Program-made: the position numbers and the translations under genes
DNA from: Phytophthora colocasiae
Lineage: Eukaryota; Oomycota; Peronosporomycetes; Peronosporales; Peronosporaceae
Assembly: GCA_018806915.1 (NCBI GenBank)
Contig: JAGKQI010000047.1
Span: 62,001-126,000, forward strand
Length of the DNA stretch: 64,000 nucleotides
Direction of reading: 5' to 3'
The notes under the pieces: generated by a model
Seen by the model: only the letters and a program-made list of their open reading frames with translations
What the model was told of the DNA's origin: nothing
Database searches by the model: none
Shown here: positions 44,366 through 54,326 of the stretch, in pieces
Numbering within the stretch: position 1 is the first letter of the stretch
Layout: each line of letters begins with the position of its first letter

Positions 44366-45375
44366 CTCCCACTAAAAGTTCAAACACATCTTATGCCTTC
44401 TCATATGTTTCAAGTGATAGCTTATCACAAGTTGATAGAAGTTGTGATTCACAACTTCTATCATGCCTTATCCTTCCCTGGTCTCAGATGATATGTCTCA
44501 CTAAAGATTCAGTTACTTCTAATCGCTTCCGAATTTTCATACGATATTTCTCTCATACAAATTTATAGTACGCTACTCAGCACATCTTTTCATATCCTAT
44601 GCTGTTATCTCATATCCATGCGTCCTTTCAAAAGTGCCTTTTCGCAAAAGAGATTTGGTGGCTCACAACCTTTGCCTTTGAATCTCCAACGTTGGGACAC
44701 CAAATTTTTGACCTAATCGCTGGGATAGTCCATAACCAAAATTTGTCACAGAATATTTTCTTCTTTACCTTATGGCTTCCGACTTTATTTGACCTGTATT
44801 TTACCGGGTTGGCGCTTCTGACGCCTAACTTTCCTCACTCTTGGTTTTACTTCTTAAGTCTCGGTTCGACATAGCGCATCTGGCCGCTTTTAAACCCTTC
44901 GGGGGGGCATCGACAATCACTGTTACAGCGCTCGGAACTTCGGTTTCGGGTTGTTCCATCCAGAGTTTGGGAAGCGTCGGGTTCTAAAGGCATGGCTGGG
45001 GTCTGACCCCTCCCTTCCCAGATGCGGTCAACGGGACCACTTGCAGTGTTAGCATCACGTTATCGTGGTGTGTCGGTGTCTAGTCCATAACTTTGAGCTT
45101 ATTTTGTAACCTTGAGATAACCAATATTATAACGTTACGTCTTTATTGTTCTTCTTAAATCGCATAAGTCTTTTCCTTGGTACACTTCAACAACCAATCC
45201 ATATCTTAGCACTTCAACTTGAGCAGTATCTTTGACTTCAAGTCGAGAAGTATCTTTGGACTTCAACATCAAGCAGATGGCCGACCTTTTGGGGTATCTT
45301 GAATGTATCTTTAAAATTCAACTTGCTAGTCGAATGTTACAAAACCGTTACTTCAAGTGACATAACTTGAAGTGA
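44366..45375. other. Copia 3' non-coding region
   Basis: About 1 kb between the end of pol and the 3' LTR, unusually long for Copia. No long ORF on either strand. Near 45190-45370 it holds degenerate repeats of CTTCAA(C/G)T...AGTATCTTTG and, just after the stop, a hairpin with 9-nt arms (ACTTCAAGT ... ACTTGAAGT, about 45350-45373). Confidence 0.6.
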
Positions 45376-48300
45376 TTAGGTTGGGGAAAGGTCCTTTACC
45401 CCCATCAGAGCCCTAAGTTTTTCAAATTGGCTTTGCGGTAGTGCCTTAGTCAGGGCATCAGCCACCATATCATTCGTGTTGCAGTATGTTACTACAATTC
45501 TTCCCTTATCATGTACTTCTCTAGCATAAAGCCCTTTAATATCAATGTGCTTTGTTGAAGTATGATTGGCTGGATCTCGTATTATACTAATGGCACCTTT
45601 GTTATCACACCAACATACTACTGGTTGTGACTGCTTAAAGCCGAGCTCTTCTAATAAGATCCACAGCCATTCGCTTTCTTTGACTCCTTCACTTGCAGCT
45701 ATCAATTCTGCTTGAGCTGTATGAAGGCTCACTGTGTCTTGTCTTAAACTTTTCCAAGTAATACATGCATCCGCCATAATACTCACATACCCAGTCACTG
45801 ACTTTCTGTTTTCATTAGCATTCGCGAAGCTCGCGTCTGTGTACAACTCATATATCACTTCTTTACTATTACCATCAAATATGAGTCCGTACGTCGACGT
45901 TCCTTTCAGATACTTTAGTACTCTCTGGGCTGCCTTGTAATGGCTCTTGTTATAGCATGATAGGAATTTGCTTAGTTCCCTCACAGCATTTGCTATATCG
46001 GGACGTGTTCCTCGCACAAGATACATCAGTGACCCAACCAGACCTCTGTAATCAAATGGTTGAGCTGCGATTTGGTCAACACTTAATGTAGCCTCTTTCT
46101 CCAGTACTACACTCTTCGCTTGTGGAGTTGGCTCTGAGTTGCATTCAGTCATATCAAACTTTTGTAGTAAGTCCATTATATATTTATGTTGTGACATACT
46201 TAACATCCTATTCTTCCTGTCTCGCTTTATTTCCATCTTTAGTAGGTAGTGGATATCACCAAGATCCTTCATAGCGAATCGTGCAGAAAGTTCTGCCTTT
46301 ACTTTTTCCAGCAATTTCATATCACTAGCGGCGATAGTAATATCATCCACATAGACGCAGATTAGTACTATCTGCGTTACTCCATTTACCTCCCACTTTT
46401 GACGGTACAAACAGTACTCCTTTTTGCATCGACAAAATCCAAGGCTTACAAGGAACTTATTCAACAGGGCATACCAAATTCTCGGTGCCTGTTTAAGGCC
46501 ATATAGGCTCTTTTTTAATTTGCAAACAGAGGAAGTATTACCGTGCCGAAATCCACTGGGCTGTTGCATATAGATATCTTCATGCAATGTTCCATTCAAG
46601 AATGCAGTTGATACGTCCATTTGGTGGACATGAAGATCTTTTATAGTCGAGATCGCAAGTAGTAGTCGTAAAGACTCATATCGTGCAACTGGCGAAAATA
46701 TCTCATTGAAATCAACACCATATATTTGAGTATTACCTCGGACGACTAACCTCGCTTTAAATCGCTCAACTGACCCGTTCGGAAAGTACTTAACATCGAA
46801 AACCCAATGACACCCTAATACTTTTCTTCCGTTCGGTAGCGGTACTATTTCCCATGTATCATTTGCTACCAATGCTTGATACTCAATTTGAACTGCTTCC
46901 TCCCACAGTTTGGCATGTGGGCCTCTTCTTGCCTCTTTGAGTGATCGTGGAATCGGTATCACTTTGGTGTTTGTAGTAACACTATTGATTGATACTACAA
47001 AATCTTGTAGTCGTGTGTTAGGAGTTCTTTTTCTACGACTTCGAGGAATGGGGGGTACGGCGTCACATTGAGCTCCCACTGTCCCTGTACTAACGAGGGT
47101 TGGGGTATTCTCAATTTCTACCCGCGATTTCTTAGCGTGATCAGGTTGAAGTTGTTGTTTCACTCTCTTTCCTAATACGCCAATATCCTCCAAATTCCTC
47201 TCACTTATTTCAATACTTCCAGAAGGAAACGATTGCGCAATTAAACCTTCAGTTGTATTAATACCAAACTTGACATCTCGAGCTATAAGGTACTGATTTG
47301 ATTTAATGTCAAGTAGTCGATACCCTTTATAACTATCCGACAGGCCCAGAAGTTTACACTCAATAGCTCTTTCACTAAGTTTCTTATCTGACCGTTTTGA
47401 TTTTGGAACATGTGCGTAACAGGTACTACCCCAAATTCTTAGTGGTAGTCCAGTCGGTTTTGTTCCAAATAGAGCTTCATAAGGGCTTTTACCTTTAAGT
47501 CGTGCTGTTGGAATTCTGTTATTCACTGCAGTCATATATAAGAGTGCTTCTGGCCACCACTTTGCAGCCATACCTGATCCAATCAGTGCACATCGAACCT
47601 TCCCCATAATGGTCTGGTGTGCTCTCTCAGCAGATCCGTTCTCTTCCTGTGACTCCACATTAGACTGTTGGTATACCAGACCATTGTTGGCACAATAACT
47701 TTTTAGAATCTCATTCACGAATTCAGAGCCTCCATCAGTCCTTATTCGCTTTACTTTGTATGGGAATTGTTTTTCCAACTGCTTAATAAGGGTCTTAACA
47801 ATTTTCCCAACCTCTTTTAGAGATTTCATCACAAAGTACCACTTATAAGCAGTAGCATCATCTACCACTGCCAAGGCATGTCTATAACCCAAAGAATTAT
47901 ATAATCCATTGACTTTTAGCTTTACCATTGAGTCCATATGCAACGTGTGCAGTGGTTCAGATGTTTTAGTTCCTCTCATATTTCTGTATGACATTCTCCG
48001 TGATTTCGCTAGTTCACAAGTGCGACAAAAGAAGGCGACTTTTTCCATCTCATTTCGTGGTAAACATGGCGTATCTTTGATTACTCCACCCGTAAGAATG
48101 TTAATGAGCCGTCCTTTTCCTACATGACCTAGTCTCAGGTGCCACTCCATTAGCATTTTCTGAACATTTTCCCGGCTCCTTTTGTCAACTGATAGTACTT
48201 TCGTATTGAGATTCAAGCGTCGGCTTGGAAGATAGTACACCTCATCGATTGCTACTGCAGCAAATATGAATCGGTTATTACTATCCAAGAAGTATAGAAA

Positions 48301-49809
48301 TTCACCATTCTTTGCTTGAATATGATGGTATCCTTGAGTTGCTAAGTAGTACGCACTTAGTAAATTACTACCGCACTTTTCATCAAAAGCAACATTCTTT
48401 ATTGAGATCTTACTGTAGTAACCGCTTGGCTTTAGTATACTAAATTTCACGGTTCCTTGTAACTCACTAGAAGATGTGCCTCCATTTCCATACTCAAATG
48501 TATGCGCTTGACCTTGGCCTATGTGGCTGAACCATCTTTGGTCCGAGCTTAAAGCGAGTCCAGCTCCTGTATCAACCACCCATAGACTGTTAGTAACTCT
48601 CAGTTGCTTCAACTTCAAAAGATACGCAGGGTATCTTTTCCGTACCTCATCGTCGATGTCCATCGGGTTCATCGGAGCTTCGTTTTCGCTCCCGTCACTC
48701 GTAGGGATAGCTTCTTTGAATTCAAATTCATCAGCATCTTCAATCGCTTTCGCTAGTTGGCTGTCAAACGCCAGTGCTTCTGCTGGTGTTCTCTCAACCA
48801 CGCCACCGCGCGTCACATTTTCGGTAGTCGACTTGACAGATTTCTTGACGGCGTTGACCTTTTTCTTCTTTCGAGCACCGGGTGCCGTGTTAATGTCCGA
48901 TCGGAACAACGCACCTCCAGGGCGATTAGGGTCTCGGTCCGCAAGCATCACCGGGCAATCCTTCTTCCAGTGTCCGTTCTCAAGGCAGTAGAAGCACTCC
49001 CTTTCTTGTGACGAAGGCGCGTCACTTTGCTTCCTCTTTTTGCCAGTTACCTTCTTGGCGATGTTGATGGGCATCGGTCGCCGTTTCTCCGTCAACATGC
49101 AGATTTCCTTCTTGGATCTCTCAGCGAAAACACGTCGGAGGCTTGTTTCAACATTTTCGATAGTAAACCACTCTGGCGTCATACTGACTGAGCTACCCCA
49201 AAATTCACTTGGGAGTAGAGCCAGCACTTGCATGCACAACCAGGGTTCGGTCACCATGTCCTTGTTAACCAGAGCCCTCATCTTCCGGTTGATATCATTT
49301 CGGAGCTTCTTGAGCTGGGCGAATAGGGTCCCCAGGTTGTTCCAGTTGGGTGCGGTTAGGCGCTCCCACTGACGGAGTAACTCAATGACCCCCCCTGCGT
49401 CACCAAGTCCATACTTCTGCTCAAGCTCCTTCCAGATGTCACATGGATTCATCTTCGACACTTGGTCCGGTAGGCCACTGAGGAACACATTAGGCAACGC
49501 CTGGTTGAATAGATTCAACAGTGCTGAGCGGGCTCTTGTCCAGTGTTGGTAACGCCAGCGCTGCTTTTTCGCCTCTTCTTGCGAGATTTCCTCGGCCACC
49601 GAAATGATGGGCTTTTCGGGCGTTGTGTCCAGGAAGTCCATCATGACAACCGTCGCACTAGGCTGGTCCTTTTCCAGCAACCCTCGCTGGTACGTCTCAT
49701 CCAGCGTCTCAATATGAGTCAGCACCTTGTCTCTCCACATGGTGTAGTCCTCTCCATTGAACTTCTCCAGCCCTAAGATCTGGCCACTCCTAGTGTGTGC
49801 CTTGACCAT
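45376..49809 (-). CDS. Copia Gag-Pol polyprotein, 1477 aa, intact
   Basis: One uninterrupted frame from ATG 49809, only 29 nt after the 5' LTR. Domains: Gag (1-300) with zinc knuckle C-F-Y-C ... G-H-W-K-K-D-C at 272-285; aspartic protease D-T-G-A at about 413; integrase zinc finger (H557, H562, C595, C598) and catalytic D626, D692, E728; reverse transcriptase from about 985 with D-V-S-T-A-F-L-N-G, S-L-Y-G-L-K-Q-A-P-R and Y-V-D-D at 1153-1156; RNase H about 1340-1460 with Y-T-D-A-S and D-A-L-T-K-A. All catalytic residues are present. Gag and Pol are in one frame, so their ratio must be set after translation or by splicing. Confidence 0.95.
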   Translation of the reverse strand: MVKAHTRSGQILGLEKFNGEDYTMWRDKVLTHIETLDETYQRGLLEKDQPSATVVMMDFLDTTPEKPIISVAEEISQEEAKKQRWRYQHWTRARSALLNLFNQALPNVFLSGLPDQVSKMNPCDIWKELEQKYGLGDAGGVIELLRQWERLTAPNWNNLGTLFAQLKKLRNDINRKMRALVNKDMVTEPWLCMQVLALLPSEFWGSSVSMTPEWFTIENVETSLRRVFAERSKKEICMLTEKRRPMPINIAKKVTGKKRKQSDAPSSQERECFYCLENGHWKKDCPVMLADRDPNRPGGALFRSDINTAPGARKKKKVNAVKKSVKSTTENVTRGGVVERTPAEALAFDSQLAKAIEDADEFEFKEAIPTSDGSENEAPMNPMDIDDEVRKRYPAYLLKLKQLRVTNSLWVVDTGAGLALSSDQRWFSHIGQGQAHTFEYGNGGTSSSELQGTVKFSILKPSGYYSKISIKNVAFDEKCGSNLLSAYYLATQGYHHIQAKNGEFLYFLDSNNRFIFAAVAIDEVYYLPSRRLNLNTKVLSVDKRSRENVQKMLMEWHLRLGHVGKGRLINILTGGVIKDTPCLPRNEMEKVAFFCRTCELAKSRRMSYRNMRGTKTSEPLHTLHMDSMVKLKVNGLYNSLGYRHALAVVDDATAYKWYFVMKSLKEVGKIVKTLIKQLEKQFPYKVKRIRTDGGSEFVNEILKSYCANNGLVYQQSNVESQEENGSAERAHQTIMGKVRCALIGSGMAAKWWPEALLYMTAVNNRIPTARLKGKSPYEALFGTKPTGLPLRIWGSTCYAHVPKSKRSDKKLSERAIECKLLGLSDSYKGYRLLDIKSNQYLIARDVKFGINTTEGLIAQSFPSGSIEISERNLEDIGVLGKRVKQQLQPDHAKKSRVEIENTPTLVSTGTVGAQCDAVPPIPRSRRKRTPNTRLQDFVVSINSVTTNTKVIPIPRSLKEARRGPHAKLWEEAVQIEYQALVANDTWEIVPLPNGRKVLGCHWVFDVKYFPNGSVERFKARLVVRGNTQIYGVDFNEIFSPVARYESLRLLLAISTIKDLHVHQMDVSTAFLNGTLHEDIYMQQPSGFRHGNTSSVCKLKKSLYGLKQAPRIWYALLNKFLVSLGFCRCKKEYCLYRQKWEVNGVTQIVLICVYVDDITIAASDMKLLEKVKAELSARFAMKDLGDIHYLLKMEIKRDRKNRMLSMSQHKYIMDLLQKFDMTECNSEPTPQAKSVVLEKEATLSVDQIAAQPFDYRGLVGSLMYLVRGTRPDIANAVRELSKFLSCYNKSHYKAAQRVLKYLKGTSTYGLIFDGNSKEVIYELYTDASFANANENRKSVTGYVSIMADACITWKSLRQDTVSLHTAQAELIAASEGVKESEWLWILLEELGFKQSQPVVCWCDNKGAISIIRDPANHTSTKHIDIKGLYAREVHDKGRIVVTYCNTNDMVADALTKALPQSQFEKLRALMGVKDLSPT

Positions 49810-49838
49810 GAGCGTTACGTCTTAGTACGTATCTGAAA

Positions 49839-50038
49839 TATTAGACTAAGGTATTTGACCGTCAGTTTAAAAGTGAGGAGGGCATACAAGCGGGCGCACG
49901 CGTCCTCCTCACGAACAACATCCCTCGGTATATTTTAGTGTCACTTAGTAAGTGACCTTATAAAGTAGTAAGATGGTTGACCTTTTCTATTGGCTTTTGT
50001 TCCTTATCATTTTATCCAATAGATGGAGTCCCATAACA
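49839..50038 (-). repeat. Copia 5' LTR
   Basis: Same 200 bp as 44166-44365, no difference seen by eye. Confidence 0.95.
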
Positions 50039-50043
50039 GCAAC

Positions 50044-50200
50044 TTGCTCGCACAGGAAGGGACCCGTTTCTGACGCAAGATCTGGTGCGTTTTGCTTCGA
50101 CCTGCCGTGTTATCATCCAGCGTTACCCATCGAACTACTGGGGCTGAAGCACCACTATTACCCCTGTGATACTAGCGACGTGACTCGCGCAGTTGTGCAA
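50044..50200 (-). repeat. Right arm of the palindrome, outer part
   Basis: Continues the arm after the Copia element. It pairs with about 39925-40085 with several mismatches. Confidence 0.85.
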
Positions 50201-50370
50201 TTAACCTTTTTTCTGTTATAGGTTCTTTAGAAATCGGCTCACGATTTTCCTGGGTATGACCCAAGGGTTAACCTGTTACGACATTTGTGTTTGCCACCAT
50301 AGTGTCGCTCACGGTACTACCTAACTATGGCAAACTGTAGTCCTTGTGCTGAGAGTCCAACGTGCAACCT

Positions 50371-51195
50371 ATGACCAAGCTGTGCGACCTGCTGGGCTCG
50401 CGCTGCGAGGTAATGTACGAGTGCATGTACACCAAGCACAAGACACAGAAGCGCAAGATCTGGCAGGACGGATTCGTGGCGCTCTATGCGTCTCGTAGAC
50501 TCGTTGTATATGCCGAAGACGACGGGAAGGCAGGGAAAGCTGTTGACGAGGCTAAATTGGCTCCAGTTGATTGGGATCTCAAGGACGAAGAGCATTTCGA
50601 GACGTCCAAGTAAGCCACCAAGTAAATACAACGATTTTGTCTCCTGGTGTGGTTCAGTTACTGATATAAAGCTACATGTACTCAGATTCCTAGTCGAGGT
50701 TGTCAATGAAACTCCAGTCGGCTTCGCGTCTTCAAGGGAGACAGCAACTCCTCCCGAAGTAGGCACCAATAGCTTCGAGCCTGCTAGTTCATCTCAGCGA
50801 TCTGCAGCTACTGGAGCTTCTATCCGAACCCGCCCCGGTCGTGGTCTGGGTGGTAGACCACGCTTTTCCAGCAAGTTCCGTTCGCCACTCGGTCGTGGTC
50901 CACCACAGCAGGCTGGACCGGAGGCGCCAGGACGAGTTGGTCACCCGTACAATCGCAGCGTTCCATCGAGTGTGCCGACTCCACCACCTGTAGCGCCCAG
51001 CCCAACCTTCGACTTCGACCGCAACCCAACTTCCGAGTGGAATTACGTTCCAAATGCCATCAACCGCACTCGTACGTCACTCACCACACTGCTATTTCTC
51101 GCATCTGTAGACATACGTGCTAAATGTATTTGTGCGTGGTGTCTGTGATGACCGTTTTAACAGCCGACGAAGTTCTCGCCCTGCTGGACAAGTGA
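50371..51195 (+). CDS. Small protein with ZGRF1 N-terminal (DUF2439-type) domain, three exons
   Basis: Exons 50371-50609, 50686-51071, 51164-51195 with GT-AG introns of 76 and 92 nt; 218 aa. Residues about 10-60 carry Y-T-K-H-K-T-Q-K-R-K-I-W-Q-D-G-F, the core of the domain found at the N-terminus of the ZGRF1 DNA helicase and fungal DNA-repair proteins such as Dbl2. The rest is low-complexity with R-G-L-G-G-R-P-R-F and Pro-rich segments. The last exon ends P-D-E-V-L-A-L-L-D-K, like the short conserved tail of these proteins. No helicase domain is present. A role in genome maintenance is inferred from the domain only. The gene starts 170 bp beyond the palindrome. Confidence 0.7.
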
Positions 51196-51307
51196 ATCCT
51201 TCTTCGTATACAGCTCATCAAGCGACAGGCAATGCCAACAAGACAGGTGCTGCATTAATGTATCCAACTGCTAGCTACCCAGTCTAAAACGTTTATCGAC
51301 GTCATTT

Positions 51308-51553
51308 TTAAATGGCAGCGTCATCTTTCGCCACACGCACATTTTCGTACGAGTCCGACGTGCCCATGAGCACGTTCGAGTACATTCCGCGGTCGTCCTG
51401 CTGGATCTCAATGTAGCCTTTTCTCAGCGTGTAGTCGCGCAATAGCTTCATCAGCGCCGCTCCAAACAACAGAGCCAGAACACAAGCGCACACGTCGTAT
51501 ACAATGTCAAGCGCATCCGAGTAGAAGCTGACAGTGGCTGTCGCTGTCGCCAT
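51308..51553 (-). CDS. Small single-pass membrane protein, 81 aa
   Basis: ATG 51553 to TAA 51308. Residues 15-35 are a hydrophobic helix (V-C-A-C-V-L-A-L-L-F-G-A-A-L) followed by a basic K-L-L-R-D-Y-T-L-R-K, then a polar acidic tail with several Tyr. The frame extends upstream to 51682, but the extra part is Arg-rich and unlikely to be translated. Family not recognised. It is convergent with the ZGRF1-domain gene. Confidence 0.5.
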   Translation of the reverse strand: MATATATVSFYSDALDIVYDVCACVLALLFGAALMKLLRDYTLRKGYIEIQQDDRGMYSNVLMGTSDSYENVRVAKDDAAI

Positions 51554-51842
51554 CTGCAGTGCTGTCGTCCGGAGGAAACCAGTGGGGACTCTCTGCCTAC
51601 GCATGGGGAGACGACACCACGTTGCTAGCAGCTGGAAGCTTACGCGTCGAGTTCGTCGTGTAAATGATCTCAAATGCAGCAATCAATTACGATATAGATA
51701 CACAAGTTGTAGACGAGTGATAATGGTGTTTTCATTCCATGTTACATGAGTTTCTCTACCTTCGAGGACCCCAAGAAAACCACTCAACTAACTACTGCAC
51801 TAACTAGCTTAACGGCTAGATAATATTTTCTCTGCTCTTGCC

Positions 51843-53285
51843 TTACTCGTCGTAGATGATGAACGTGGAATTGCTAATGTCTCCGCGACGTGACGGCTGG
51901 CCAAGTTCGCCACGTCGGATCTCGTCTGGGTTGTTCCTGGAGTGCAAGATGCAGCTTAGACAGACCTTGACGCGTGTGGACTCTGCATCCACCAGCACGG
52001 GCATCTTGCGACAGCAGCGACCACAGCTTGACTCGCCACAGAGTCGGCAGCTGTGGCGTTTGCGGAGGAAGGAGAAGGAGTGTTGACACACGTTGCAGTT
52101 CCGTTGCTGCTTGTCCTTATCCCCACTTGTGAGAGAACGATGTTTGCGGTTCACCTCCTTGTTGTTCTCCGATAGAAGGTGGTTTCCAATGCTGGTCTTC
52201 TCGGCGTGAGCACGTAGGTTAGCCAGTCGCACTCCAGCTTGTTCCAACCAGTGGGAGCGCTTACTCGATGAGCACTTGCTCTTCGGGTCTAAGTGCGACG
52301 CGAACGTCACCTCCACGACACCGGGAGTGTTGGTTTCCACGACGGTGTACACCTCGCAACGAATCGAAGCTCGCACATACTTAGGCGACGGTCGAAGTTC
52401 CGGGACACGAATGGACTCCAGGATGCGGTAGCCGATCAGTTTGCCGTCGTTTGTGGTGCTCACATCTGTATAGTCCAGGTAGACCAGGTCCAGTGGAGTC
52501 GTACCGAACGGGTTCTTCATGGCCTGATACTTCAGTCCGCAGTGGAAGTACTTGGAGTGTGTGGGCTGTGCGCACGACGCCAGAACCTTCGCCTCGATGA
52601 CTTGGTCAGCACCTAAAATGGTCTTCTGAGCATCTGCGAATGCTTCTGTGCTGTCTCCTGCCGCCAACACGGACATGACGTTCTTCACCGAAGCATTTAC
52701 TTGGGTGACACCGCGCACCTCGCACCGAGAACGCTTCGATTTGAACAACTGCACACCATTCTTGACTTTGGCAGCTTCCCAGTTGGACCCGATCGTATCG
52801 CCTTCGTCTGCCGGGGAGATGTTGCTCGGCTCACGGATGTCATCCGTAGGGTCATCGGAAGCAAAGGCAAGCGCAATACTGTGTCTTCGTTTGATGTAGC
52901 TGAAGCAACCAGCCTTCTGTGCAGCGCTGAGCAGTGTCGAATCCTCCGAGGCCACGCGAGCCTGTCGATTGCCTAAGGTATCTCGACCGTCGGAAGATAC
53001 TGCTGATCTGCATCGAACACGCTCTGTAGAACGGGCTCCTGCCGACAAGTAGCTGTCCTGCACCACGTCATGATCCTCATCGTCACTGTCACTGTCTTCG
53101 AGCACCTGCTCGCCCTTCTGGTTGCCCAATACTCCTCCGAAAATGGGTGTGGCTCCGAGTCGTTGCTGTAGACCTGTCCAGAGTTCTTGTCGTTTGCCCA
53201 CGTGCTTGTGGATGTCCGAGCTCCTGCGCTGCGTAGGGGCCACAGTAGATTTGTAGGACGTGCGTTGCATCACCTCGTTAGCCAT
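51843..53285 (-). CDS. START-like plus FYVE-type zinc-finger protein, 480 aa
   Basis: Single exon from ATG 53285. Residues 1-160 are disordered with an acidic D-S-D-S-D-D-E-D stretch. About 170-390 form a START/Bet v1-like lipid-binding region (F-H-C-G-L-K-Y-Q-A ... L-V-Y-L-D-Y-T-D). Residues 397-445 are an eight-Cys FYVE-type finger (C-x2-C ... R-K-R-H-S-C-R-L-C-G ... C-x2-C-C ... C-L-S-C). The canonical R-R/K-H-H-C-R basic motif is here R-K-R-H-S-C-R, so PI3P binding may be altered. Likely a peripheral endosomal lipid sensor or transfer protein (inference). This architecture is expanded in oomycetes. Confidence 0.85.
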   Translation of the reverse strand: MANEVMQRTSYKSTVAPTQRRSSDIHKHVGKRQELWTGLQQRLGATPIFGGVLGNQKGEQVLEDSDSDDEDHDVVQDSYLSAGARSTERVRCRSAVSSDGRDTLGNRQARVASEDSTLLSAAQKAGCFSYIKRRHSIALAFASDDPTDDIREPSNISPADEGDTIGSNWEAAKVKNGVQLFKSKRSRCEVRGVTQVNASVKNVMSVLAAGDSTEAFADAQKTILGADQVIEAKVLASCAQPTHSKYFHCGLKYQAMKNPFGTTPLDLVYLDYTDVSTTNDGKLIGYRILESIRVPELRPSPKYVRASIRCEVYTVVETNTPGVVEVTFASHLDPKSKCSSSKRSHWLEQAGVRLANLRAHAEKTSIGNHLLSENNKEVNRKHRSLTSGDKDKQQRNCNVCQHSFSFLRKRHSCRLCGESSCGRCCRKMPVLVDAESTRVKVCLSCILHSRNNPDEIRRGELGQPSRRGDISNSTFIIYDE

Positions 53286-53306
53286 GGCTGTATATCTGTC
53301 GAGGGG

Positions 53307-53323
53307 AGTTTTGGAAGAATGCC
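53307..53323 (-). promoter_or_regulatory. Possible oomycete initiator (Inr) of the START/FYVE gene
   Basis: On the minus strand GGCATTCTTCCAAAACT, about 25 bp before the ATG, fits the oomycete Inr pattern (CATTYYNCAA core). Confidence 0.45.
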
Positions 53324-54140
53324 TTCCGTTTTAACCTCTAGTGTCCGTTGAGCGTGGTTGTCGCTAGTCGCCGACAAATTCAACGGCCGTTCCGACTCCT
53401 TTTCGCTGACTATAAATCAAATGGAAGAAGAGCGGAAGCCGCGTTCGATTCCGAGAGCGTTTTCAATTGTGAGGGCCTTTTAAGGTGCGTGGCATGGTCG
53501 GTCGGTCGAAAAGCGCATGTCGCGCAGGACTACATGTGGCCCGAGCGGCCTGACTGGCTGCTGGCTTGAAGGCAGCTCAAGGATCGAGTGCAGGTCTCGC
53601 TTACGTGCTGTTAGCCGCGCACCATCTGATGAACAGCGATGGCCGCGGGGTTTGCGGTTCCCATTCTCCTTCTGGCGTTCCTTGGTACCGTCGGGCTCTG
53701 CTGCACCTGGCGATGATCATTCTTGGTTCTTTCGCGGCGCTACGACGACCAAGAGAGAAGGCAGACTCAAGTCACGCCGAAATGGGAGGGGTGCACCACC
53801 ATTATCCTTGAAAAGCACAACACCAACTTGCATTGTACGAGTATTGAAATTATACTAGACTACTAGTATCGACTCATAGCGGAAACATTTTGAGAAGAAA
53901 GTGCTCGACGGAGACCATGCACGCGATTGTTTGGGTTTTCATTTGGCGAGTCCTGGGGGGAGTATCCATTCGGCCGCATTCTATCATCCGGACCTTGCAA
54001 TGTACGGGGCGAGGCCCTCTGATTGCCATACAATTGCCATACAATTCCTCAACTTTCCATCCGAAGCTCGTGGTCGATTGTGTCCATTTGGCGAGCCTGT
54101 ATTTTTTTCAGGCAAAGCTGTTCCATGCTCCTGTTGCAGC
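53324..54140. other. Intergenic, no confident gene
   Basis: Short ORFs only. A 25-codon hydrophobic micro-ORF (53639-53716) is present but too short to call. Confidence 0.45.
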
Positions 54141-54147
54141 ATGAGCT

Positions 54148-54256
54148 GGGGAAAATCTATGGAGCTCGAGGTTACGGAGCTCGAGGTACCAAAAAATCAT
54201 ATGTGTCGACCAAAATAAAAATAGTAAACACAAAATTTTATTTTATCGCAAATGAG
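54148..54256 (+). repeat. Left TIR of the MULE-like element
   Basis: Also contains an internal direct repeat, GGAGCTCGAGGT at about 54171 and 54176-54187. Confidence 0.9.
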
Positions 54257-54326
54257 ATGGTGTGCTATTCGAAACCTACATTTGCCTGTGAGTTTTGCTC
54301 TTTTTGAGTCCATTCATTCTTCAATT

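Larger units (their letters stand above)
44161..50043 (-). mobile_element. Intact Ty1/Copia LTR retrotransposon with 5-bp TSD
   Basis: Element body is 44166-50038, flanked by GCAAC (44161-44165 and 50039-50043). The LTRs are 200 bp (44166-44365 and 49839-50038) and look identical. In element orientation they start TGTTATGGG and end CTAATA. A single long ORF encodes all domains. The empty site is preserved in the left palindrome arm (near 40083-40090), which proves insertion after the duplication. The polypurine tract AGTGGGAG abuts the 3' LTR (44366-44373). Probably recently active. Confidence 0.95.

Noticed and set aside
53639..53716. 25-codon hydrophobic micro-ORF resembling the start of a small V-ATPase subunit
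   Set aside because: No continuation with the family motifs and no clear splice site.
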